Shown here: piece after piece, positions 1 to 9,000 of the stretch
Layout of the letters: the number at the start of each line of letters is the position of its first letter
Numbering within the stretch: position 1 is the first letter of the stretch
From: Candidatus Omnitrophota bacterium
GTDB lineage: Bacteria; Omnitrophota; Gorgyraeia; Gygaellales; Profunditerraquicolaceae
Direction of reading: 5' to 3'
DNA: 10,874 nt
NCBI GenBank assembly: GCA_028717045.1
Contig: JAQUON010000046.1
Span: 1-10,874 of the forward strand
Program-made: the position numbers and the translations under genes
The notes under the pieces: model-generated
Told to the model about the DNA's origin: nothing
What the model saw: only the letters and a program-made list of their open reading frames with translations
Database searches by the model: none

Positions 1-3000
1 ATGACAGCGGCTATTTCAGAACCATTACAGTTGGCCAGAGTAAGGCATGGAGCCATGCCTTTGGCGTGCGCGCCAAGATGGCCGATTATCAAGGCCTTGC
101 GAGCCAGGAGCTCGTTGGCATTTCCAGGGCTGAGAAGATAAGCGAAATAGAAAAAGAGGCTGCAAACCGCGTCTTGGCACAGCGAGTTGATGATGCAGCT
201 GCGGTTGCCGGAGCGCTTACCAATCGGGGTTTTATTGCCATATATGACAATGCAAACAGCGCGCCATTTGAGTTAGACACGCGTTATATCCTTGAGGAAA
301 GAATGGCGTTTGATGCCGCTTTTAGGAATGAGGTATTAAAAGCAGGCACCAGGATACCTCTACAGGATATGGCGCTGCGCAATGGCCTTTCGTTTATCGC
401 AGCGCAAGGAACGCGCGGTGCCGCAGAAGCAGGCAAGATCGCGGATATTGACCATGTTTCACTGGCACGTAGCAGCCAGCTTTTCGAAACGGAAATAATA
501 CAACGTGAGCTTGAAGCCAATGCTTCCTGGGCTGAGTATCTCGGTACCGGAGATGAGTTCTATGCGCGTTTAGCCAGTTTTAGAGAACAGGATGCCAGCC
601 GGATACAGTCTTCCATTGCGAGGGAAGAGGGTTTGCGCAACGTAGGCCTTGAGGATGTCTCTTTGTTCCGTAGGGGGCTATTTTACGGTAATTATTATAC
701 TTTTGGGAGGCTGGGATTAGGCAAGGCCGGTGAATTTAGGGATCTCCTCCGTTCGGCCTTTGAAGATAATGCGTTAGTAGAGACGTATCGTAATGAGATA
801 AAGGCATTGCGGCTTCAGATAGAGAAAGCTACCGATATTGACGCGGCATCAAAAGTACAGAAACTGCGCGCATTAGATGCACAAGAGAAGCCGTTAAAGA
901 AATTGTCCGATGGTAAGGTAAGCCTTGCGCAGGCATTTAAATTTAATTATGAACAGACGGCAAACAGGATATTATACGGCTATAGTACCGGCGGGTTGAC
1001 AAGAACTATGGCTATGCAATTCATTGATACAGAACTTTCGAATATAGATAGCCGTATGAATGACGCCAATACCACGGCTGCAGAGTGGTCTTTATTGGAT
1101 TTCAGAGATAAGGAATTACGCAAGTTACGGGAAAAAATCGCAGGCAAGTTCGAATATGACGTAACGACCATTGCAAACACCCTCACTCCTGCCTTAGACG
1201 CAGAAACAGTCTTTGGAGATGCAGGCAGGCTTACCGCCGCAAGGCTCTTTCCTCACATTCCTCTTCAACAGTGGCAGGACATGAAACTGAAATTTGTAGG
1301 GTACGGTTCTCTAAAGAATGCTGAGACCGGTCAGACTACCTCCGCTCAGAATAAAGGAACACACATAGACGTTGATGTCGTGCAGAATACACGCTTTGCA
1401 AGAGATGCAAGCGGTAGCATAGCGATAACCCCCAATACGACCGGAATATTCAACGTGGGTGCAGGTGCGCATGAATTTATCCATTCCGGGGTTGCTGGCA
1501 CCGCGATAATAAATAGCCCTGAGGCCCGGCCGCTGCGTTCTCTGGTATTTCAACTTATGCGGGATGACTTAAGAACTAAGAGAGCGGCTGGCGAAGAATG
1601 GTTTAAGGATTTGACTGATAGCCAAATCAGAAGGATTGCCAGCGCAACCTCCGAAGCTCAATTACGTTACTTTGCGCTCCATCGTGCCGGTTACGACGGC
1701 CTGCTTAAAACCCTTGCGGACATAGAAGAGATAGAGCCGATGAATCTTGATTTAAGGCTCCAAGAAATGAATCACAACGAAATTTTGACCCAATTCTTAA
1801 GCGCCCGGGAAACAGCCCGTTATTTACAAAATAATGCAGGTACGGTTCCGCTTGATATGAATAGCCCGCTCAGTACTTATTTTGTTAATCTAGGCGCTTC
1901 CGGCGGTATCAATTTAAGCAGTTCCAACAAGGGTATTATCGGCAGTGTTGCGGCTATGGGGGACGAAGAGCTATTGCGCCTTGCCTATAATTATGTGAAA
2001 GGCCCGCATACGTACAAAACGCCGGTGCAGATGAAGATAGATGACCAGGCCGCATATCTTCATAGCGAAGCAATGAAATTAGTAAAGGCAGAGTTCAACC
2101 GTAATCCGAAGATATACGACCGCGAGCAAAAATTAGTGAATTTATTTGATTGGGCGCTTGCAGAGGCGGCGCGAGATGCCCAGGCCAAGGGAGTCATTGA
2201 CGATGCATCAAAAGTAAAATTTATCCGAAGCCTTTCTTCTGTGGCAAGCGGGCCGAATACGGCAGTGTCCGGGTGGTCAGAAAAAGGATTCGGCAGGTAT
2301 TTCAGGAACGGCGATGAGATCAAAACGAAATTCGTGGTTAAGGTTGGAGAAGATGTGACCGATGGTACGCATGAAGCCGGGCATACCTTTGTTGCGCTCA
2401 GGGAAAACGGGAGGCTTCAGCTTAGAGAAATAAAATATATTGCAGAGGACGAAGGCAAGGGAAGGCTTTCAGACGAAGCAGCATTTAAGGCTCAGCTAGA
2501 GGGATTAAGTAAGCCGCAACAGAGAATGTATTGGTTGAATTATCAGGGTTTGAAGACTGCCCTTGGCGGTCTTATTGTAGGGGAAAAAGGCCACAGAGAA
2601 TTTGGGACCTACGAACAGCTATCGCAGGCTGTTGCGGAGAAAATCAAAGGAATAGATCCTAACCTGAGCCGCTTTGCCTATAATCAAAAGATTCATGAAG
2701 AAGAGGGCTCGCAGGAATTACATGGGCATGAGCCGGGGCACTTCCAGGCGAGCTCTTCGCCGCTTAAAGGCATCATTCAAGTCGGCGATGTGATTACCCT
2801 TAATCCATTTATTGCAAAACCGGGTAAATTCGGGATTAGCGAAGAGATACAGATACGCATTACCAGAGACGGATACGAGATATTAGGCCAGCCGCGCGCC
2901 CCGCCCATTAAGCCCGCGCCGTTGTATCAATACCAGCAGCAGTTATCCGGCGAAAGGCCCGTTTCATTTGTATCCGCCCTGAGAAAATCCCTCCAGGAAA

Positions 3001-6000
3001 GTTTAGAGACCACCAATGGTTTTAGGAAACCATCAGCGCTCAAGCGTCTTACCAATCGGCTATTGGGAATTAATAATCTGGATGGCAGGGAAATCGCCGT
3101 AGTCGCAAACAACTGGGAAGGACACGGCGGCGTAAATACCTATATGCACCGCTGGTTCAGGTATTTGCTTGAGAATAACAGAACCACCCTGCATGTTATT
3201 GCAGTCCGCAACGGAGAAGATTTCAACGGCCCTACAGAGCTGACCGTGGGTAAAGGCAGGGTCGTATTCCATCTGATTGATAGAGATGAAACCCAGGTAC
3301 GCAATCTCATTGCAGAATTGAAGAAAACGAATAATATCCAGGCTGTGATGACGCACAGCACGTGGGTAGACGAGGCAGTGTGGGCATTTAAAGGCGCAAA
3401 AGAAGAAAGGATACCGAGGATTGCGATTTATCATGCCTCAGATAATCCTGTTGTGCAGAAAGAACTGGAAGAAGTTTCTGGCTCCATGGACAGGAGTTGG
3501 AGGAATGTAGACCAGGTATTAAAGCTCGCTACAGTTACCGCTTCGGTATTTAAGGGCGGGGTTGAGACATTGAGAGCCGCAGGGTATGCGAGGCCGTACT
3601 ATGTCGGCCCTCTGCCTGATGTGTCTTTCTTGGCACCCGAAGAGTCCATGCAGCATGCCGATGCCTACAGAAAAATCGAAGGGGTATACGACCTGACAGG
3701 CAAAGACGTTATCTTTGCTCCTCATTCATTAGTAGAAGGTAAGGGGCACCTGCCGTTATTGATGGCATTAAAGCAACTGAAGGAAGAAGGCAGGCATGTG
3801 GCTGCAGTACTTTCTTCCGGGACCTATGATCCCATCTACTTCAGCCAGTTGTTGCAGTACGCAGAGGATAATAATTTGCAGTACCGCGTTATTTCCCGTT
3901 TAGATGATAGCGAAGATATGAAGTTCAAGGTGGATGAAAGCAACGCGGCAGGCGACGACGTGGATATGGTCATTATCAAGTCAGGGCTTACACAGGCGCA
4001 GCTGCCGGTATTTTATCAGTCCGTAGATATTATGGCGCTTCCGACGTATGCCGAGGCATTCCCGCTGTCTTTGGTAGAAGCACAGATTATGGGCAAGCCT
4101 GTCGTAGCCACCCATATAGGAGGCATACCTGACGCAGTAACTGACGGCGTGCATGGATTTACTTTTGAGAGCGGCAACTGGGATGCGCAGCTTCAGGCAC
4201 AGCGATTGGCAGGAGCGTTAGATAAAACGTTGAGCCTCTCGCCCAAGGAGCGCATAGCCATGGGTCAAGCAGGGCGCCTCAATATTATTGAGAACCATCA
4301 TCCTTCAAGCTTAATCAAACATCACCAAGAAGCAGTGCTCGATGCGATTAAAATAGGCGGAGCATCCTCTCCTTTATCTGCTAGCAGCAGTCCGTTGAGC
4401 CTCAGAGCTGCAGCAGGGAGCCGGTTAGCCAAAGTATTTGGCGTTCCTCTATTGCTGGCTACTTTGTATTTTGCTGCGCCGTACCAGAGTGCATTGACGT
4501 TAGACAAGATAGGCTTGGATGCGCAGGCGCGCCGTATTTATACGTCAGAATTAGATAAGGCAACACAGGCAGGAGATATAGAGTATATAAAGCTGCTTAA
4601 TGGACGCTTAGCCGATAATTATATCACCGAAGCTTTAAACGCAGCCAAAGAATACAGAGATTTTGATGGAGCAGTTACCGCCGCCATGCCGTTCATCGCA
4701 GAAGCAAATACCTATTTAGGAAAGGTCGGAAGGCCTGCGGTGGATTCCACTTTAGTTTTGCCATCCCCAACCATTAAGGAAGTCACCTCTTCTATAAGAA
4801 CAATGGAAGGCCTCCCCATGGTGATACCAATGCGTCAAGATCAAGGTTATGCGACTAGTGATGAAGGTTGGTATAGCGGCGTATTTCGACCTTTGAAGAA
4901 TGCCGTAGATGCCATTTATGAGAATTATCCTGCTGTTTCTCGCGAACAATTAAGCCGATATACTTTTCCAAAATCAATGCTGCCAATTCAGCGCCAGATA
5001 TTTGAGGAATTTGGTATTTTGGTATTTGCGAATGACGGCAGAGCTGGCCGCGAAAAAGGATTTATTGAGAGTAAAATATTGCCCATACTCACCGTAATTC
5101 CCAAAGAACACCTTGCCCCGGTTAAGTTTATTGTAGTCACTGATAAAGATGGTGGCAAAGGCGTTGCCTTCGAGGACGAGAGAGCTATTATAATTCGAGG
5201 AGCCGATTTTAACCTATTCCATGAGATCGGGCACCATGTATGGTGGAGAGTGTTGGGTAATAACGAACTAGAGCGCTTTAACCAGTTCCATTCCCTCATT
5301 CGAAGCGAGGGGAAAGGATTTGTGTCTCCGTATGCCCATCAGATGGAGCAATATCAAGACGAGCAATTCTCTGAAATATATAGAATGTACACTACTTCAA
5401 CCCGTGAACTTTTAGAAGCCGCCAACAGCAAGGAGAATTATAGAAGCCAGGCCCTTAAAGAGCAAATTTCGCTGGTTGCTTCCCTCTTTGCAGGCAATAT
5501 GGGAGGAGGGCTATCCAATATTATAACCATTTATCAAGATGGCAAACCTATAACTGTGCGCACGCCCGAGATTTATTACCGCGGGAACCCGATACCATTT
5601 GAAAAATTGGAAGAGGTAGTGCACAGTATATCGCCTAATCAGCCGGTCGAACAGCTAAAGCCAGCGAAAGTTGCAAGCGCTTCGTCTCCGCTCTCATACA
5701 GCCAGCCGGAAATTTTAAGCAGGGCCATTGAGGCGTTTACCGGCGCGCAAGTAATCAAGGCGCCTGAAGCAATGGGCGTAGTTGCGGTGCCCGAAGAGCA
5801 GATTGACATACAACAAATTAGGATAGACCCAATGGTGACCCGCGGCCCGCCTAAGGCAATTTCTTCTTCGCCTCTCTCCGAAGACCGCTACACTGGAACC
5901 ATTAGCTTTGTCGGCGAGAAACTCGCCCAGGATTTCTACCGCTCCTCAGCATTAGAGCGCATTATACGGTATGACTCCTTCCTTGACCAGAGCCTCTTTA

Positions 6001-9000
6001 ACATCCACGGCATCGTCGTTTCACCCGAAGATATCTCAAAAGTAAGTATAAAAGAAGACGGCAAAGGCAGCCAGAAGCACGTGTATCTGGTAGATGTGGC
6101 CCTAAATGACGGTCGCACCTTTGAATTCGCCACCAAGCTTGCAATTAACAAGGCAAAAGACTTTGATTTTGCCAAAGATAATACTGCAATACCTGAAGAG
6201 CCGATCAAGCTAGCGCGCTTAAGCGGTAAAGCCGATGTCTCCATTCCGAAATTCGGCTTAGCAGTCAAGACCTCCGAGTTCAGTGCTTATAGCGAAGAGT
6301 ATATCCGCGGAGAAACTGCTGCGCATAAGAGTGTTACGCTTGACCGTGACACGGTAAGAAAGATTACTGCCTCCTGGATGAAAGTCAATGTCTTTATAAA
6401 TAATCTCTTAACGAATCAGCAAGTGGGTATAGAAAACAGATTTAGGATGATGACGGTAAAAGATATGGCTTCTCATAACGTTATGATTCCTGTGGAAGCT
6501 ACGCGCATGCCGGTAGTCGTAGATATCGGCGAGTCAATACCGAGAAAACCGGTTGCCTTGATTACGGAACTTTACCGGCACTACCCGAACTTCGAAGGCG
6601 TATTCTTGGGAATCAAAGATATCTTGGGTGAGACAAAGGGAACCGAATTTCTTAAAGTTGCGTACCAGGATTTAAGGAACAAATACCTGACTCCTGACCG
6701 TATGGAATGGAAGCTGAGAGAGGCATTGAAGCCATTTGTGCTGACAGGAGAAGCTTCTTCGCCACTCGGCAACACCCAACAAAGATTTATGAATTATCTT
6801 GACTCGTTACAAGGTAATTATCCTGTAGTCAGCGAACCAACTTCCCTGACCCTGGAGCGTCTTAGCCAGACAATCCAAACTATAAACGGGAAGAAGGTCA
6901 TTGTATTTGATATCGACGATACCTTAATTGACCGAGGCAAGATTAAAGTAATAGATTTTAGCAGCCTCATTAAAACATTGCATACTACGGGAGACCATCT
7001 TATCGGCATCGTGACAGATCGGGTTGCTATGATGCAAGAACCCACCATTTCTTCTTTTAAGACGACTCCTCAGTATGACGAATTGGCTCAAAATCTTAGT
7101 AGCCTGGGCGTAGCATTCGATGATTTTGATTTTATCACTCTCGGCGCCCTGGATGCCGAAATGAACTGGTATAGATTTGTGAAAGGGAATAGGAGAGGGT
7201 TAAGCACAAGTGATAGCCGCGAAGAGCTAATCAGTTTGAATCCACAGGAAAGGGCAAGCTTTTCCAAGCTGGCTGCTCTTGCTGAAGTAAATGAGAAACT
7301 ATCCGATCTCTACCAGACCGATTCGCTGTTTAGAAATGCCGGAATTGTTGTATTTGGCGATAACCTTTTCTTTGATCATGCGGTGATTATACAGCAGCCA
7401 TTAGTAAGCGGGCAAGAAAAACAAATTAATGATATGAGGTCTTATTTAGAAAACAGAGGGGCCCTTGAATTATTTAATGGTCCTGTGAGGGCGAGCATAG
7501 TCGTACCAAAAGCCAAAGAAATAGACATTGGTAAAGTAGAGCTATCTTTAGTTAGTGGTCCAGATGTTAAATTCCATATACCAACTAATTTAGAAGCGGA
7601 TATTCCTGAGCAGGCTGGAGCATTTACTTTTGATTTGGCTAAAGGCACTTTGACTGCATTGACTAAAGTTTCCGAAACTCTGCAGCAAGATAGGCCCGCA
7701 ACACTGCAGATAGCCTTAGCTCCTTTGAGGGTAAAAGAGAACGTTGGCGCCTCTTCTCCTCTTTCTATAGAGACATCGGCAGTCGATAACAAGCTCGGCG
7801 CTGTCGTTGTGGGCGTTTCTGCCCCGGCAAAGCCCGAGGATTCGCAGGAAACCAAAGAGACGCAGAATACCCAGCCTCTTGGCGGGGTAGGGCCAGTGCT
7901 TCCGATGACCAGTATTCCTGCTCCCGGCGTAAGCGGCACCACAGGCGGCTCATCCACATCCGGCTCAAGCGCAGGCTCGGCGCAGGCAGGCATAGGCTCA
8001 AGCAATAGCGGAATCGGCAGCAATACCGGTATTGGCAGCGGCGCAGCTATACTTCAGATACCCATTAACCTTAACATACACTTTGGCCAGTACCTTATCG
8101 GAGCGCTTATGTCGCAGATAGCGCAAACCGGAACAGGCATATCTCACTTGACCCGCGGCCCCACCATCAGCATGGCGACTGGCGCTTTGCGCAGCGCCTG
8201 GTCGTGGATCCAGACAAAAGCGCAAGAAGCTTCAAATATCTTTGCATCTGTGTTGGCAGTTGTAATACCCGAACCTCTGTATCAAGAACGCACTTCCCAA
8301 ACAGTGCCCGGAAAGTCGATTTCCCAGGTTGCGTCCTATGAGGGACGTTTTGTTTCTATAGCAGCCGCATCTTCGCCTGTCAATGAGCCTGAAAATACTG
8401 TCATCTTCTTTGATGGGCACAGCAAAGCAGGTAAAACCAGTTTTTCCAATGCACTGCGCGACAATAAAATCCCCTTAGATATTCCCCTTGAGACCGTCTT
8501 ATTCATTAACGGAGACAATTTCTACAGCATATATAAGCATATAAAAGAAGGCCGCGTGGTTGCTTCTGAGCAGGTAACTACAAGCGACCGGGCCATAGCC
8601 CTATTATTAACTGATATTGCCTATATAAGAATACATAGATTACCTTTATCCCTCTATATCGGCAGGTTCTTAACCAAATTATTTGCGGTATATGCTGACA
8701 AAAAGACTGTTGTCTGGGAGGCAAGCGGTATAATCACTGATTTCAAGGAAGCATTAAAGCTTCAGCCTGAACTGAACAGTATGCCTTGGAGAATTATTAC
8801 GCTGGAACTTACAAGGACTGAAGCAGGCACTGGCAGCTATAAGCTCAGCCAACAGGATCTGGGTAATGTGCCCGCGGTAGTGGTTTCTTCTCCTGTAAAA
8901 TCCTCAAATAATAACATTAAGCAATTATACGGAATTATTACACGTAACGCCTTAATTTCTTCCAGCCCTGCAGCCTTAGGTAGTGCTTTTGGCTATGTTC

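Noticed and set aside
1..141. ATG at the first base opening a frame that stops at TAA 139-141
   Set aside because: It lies in a different frame from the giant ORF, has no upstream sequence to judge a ribosome site, and encodes no recognisable protein. The giant frame is coding here.
216..3059. The 12-base string CTTACCAATCGG occurs at 216-227 and 3048-3059
   Set aside because: Both encode LTNR in otherwise unrelated sequence, so a chance match is likely in a 10.9 kb window.
3060..3434. 124-codon ORF on the - strand
   Set aside because: It overlaps the glycosyltransferase N-terminal half, whose motifs are clear on the + strand; it is an antisense shadow.
7442..8023. 193-codon ORF on the - strand
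   Set aside because: It lies opposite the HAD tail and Gly/Ser hinge. Its Pro/Ser/Thr/Ala-rich product is the expected antisense of Gly/Ser codons, and no ribosome binding site or domain is seen.
8700..8729. Classical Walker B aspartate for the P-loop domain
   Set aside because: The hydrophobic strand TVVW ends in Glu, not Asp. It fits the EG element of some kinases but cannot be called a canonical Walker B.
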